This document shows, piece after piece, positions 63,510-64,000 of a stretch of DNA of 64,000 bases. The DNA is from Odontocerum albicorne (lineage: Eukaryota; Arthropoda; Insecta; Trichoptera; Odontoceridae). Numbering within the stretch: position 1 is the stretch's first letter; each line of letters starts with the position of its first letter. The stretch covers positions 4,998,217 to 5,062,216 of the forward strand of contig OX463859.1 of assembly GCA_949825065.1 (NCBI GenBank), in the 5' to 3' direction. The translations under genes and the position numbers were made by a program. The notes beneath the pieces were generated by a model. The model was not told the DNA's origin and ran no database searches. It was given only the letters and a program-made list of their open reading frames with translations.

Positions 63510-63800
63510 ACATACAATTTTAATGGATCTGGGTTTGTTGCCTTTCATTTGTCGTGTCCCCAGGAAACTAGGCTTTTGCCCGTATCTCACTGAGGATATA
63601 TAACATGAAAAATTAAATCGATAGTTCTTTCCGAGTTTTGATTATATGTACAAAACCCCGTTGCACATGCTCATCAACCTGACAAACAGTGACACTCAAT
63701 TAAAGATGTATATGTTACATCACCCGAATCAAACCCATCACACTTCATCACTCCAGACAGAACAAAACGTTCATCCCACAATATACCGCACATAATCATA
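63510..63800 (-). repeat. G-repeat copy
   Basis: Reverse complement of 35680-36030 (gatctgggtttgttgccttt, gaaactaggcttttgcccgt, aaaccccgttgcaca, gtgacactcaatt). Confidence 0.85.
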
Positions 63801-63827
63801 AAAAAAAACATTAAAAAAACTAATATA

Positions 63828-63925
63828 GATCTAGGTTTGTGATATTTAATTTATCGTGCCCGCAGTAAACTAAGCATTGGCCTGTATCTTACTGAGGGCA
63901 ATAAACATGAAAAATAGGTTTATGC
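63828..63925 (-). repeat. G-repeat partial copy
   Basis: gatctaggtttgtgatattt, cccgcagtaaactaagcatt and cctgtatcttactgagggc. A second, diverged partial copy directly beside the first. Confidence 0.75.
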
Positions 63926-64000
63926 ATTTTTATCTACTGTAGATCAATTATGAGATATCTCTTTTATAAATTCTCACAAACTTGATAGTTGCAAGACTTA

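Overview
The window looks like AT-rich nuclear DNA from an arthropod, most likely an insect. There are no operons, rRNA or canonical tRNA genes. Nearly all recognisable coding sequence is decayed Tc1/mariner, RTE-like, Jockey/CR1-like and Penelope-like (PLE) transposon sequence, mixed with tRNA-derived SINEs, TTAA-flanked piggyBac-like MITEs and many minisatellites. The order of insect cannot be fixed from this sequence; a moth- or bug-like repeat set is only a weak guess.

The one good candidate host gene is a small intronless ORF at 5177-5494. It encodes a signal peptide followed by four 18-residue repeats, each with one cysteine pair. The one intact transposon gene is a cecropia-type mariner (18595-19881, transposase on the minus strand). 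It has TA duplications and sits inside a retrotransposon fragment whose uninterrupted paralogue lies 4 kb away.

Family names used below: RTE-A to RTE-E are distinct RTE-like LINE families, seen mostly as C-terminal fragments. RTE-E (51860-56230, minus) is nearly full length and interrupted by a solo LTR and a TTAA-flanked MITE. Jockey-F is a LINE with 3' ends at 16060-16790 and 26795-27295. SINE-1 is a tRNA-headed SINE whose 3' tail matches the Jockey-F tail. PLE1 is a GIY-YIG Penelope-like family with inverted ends that carry a hammerhead-like core. PLE2 is a second family with similar ends. T-repeat and G-repeat are two dispersed short families with AT-rich tails.

Layout: 1-3050 has a piggyBac-like MITE, LINE and SINE scraps and a broken mariner. 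3300-6400 has a satellite, the secreted-peptide gene and RTE-D. 6400-13000 has MITEs, PLE1 and several tandem arrays. 13200-20700 has two mariner-type elements, a piggyBac transposase relic, Jockey-F and RTE fragments. 20700-31520 has a hairpin-unit array, PLE1, MITEs, LINE tails and a Harbinger-like remnant. 32400-39980 has RTE-A, a 49-bp satellite, an extreme A+T tract and PLE1/PLE2. 40600-51700 has LINE tails, SINE-1, a large hairpin and MITEs. 51860-56230 is RTE-E. 56300-64000 has LINE pieces, a duplicated segment with nested insertions, and a snap-back mariner.

The elements act on one another through nesting, shared tails and inverted copies rather than as a gene pathway.
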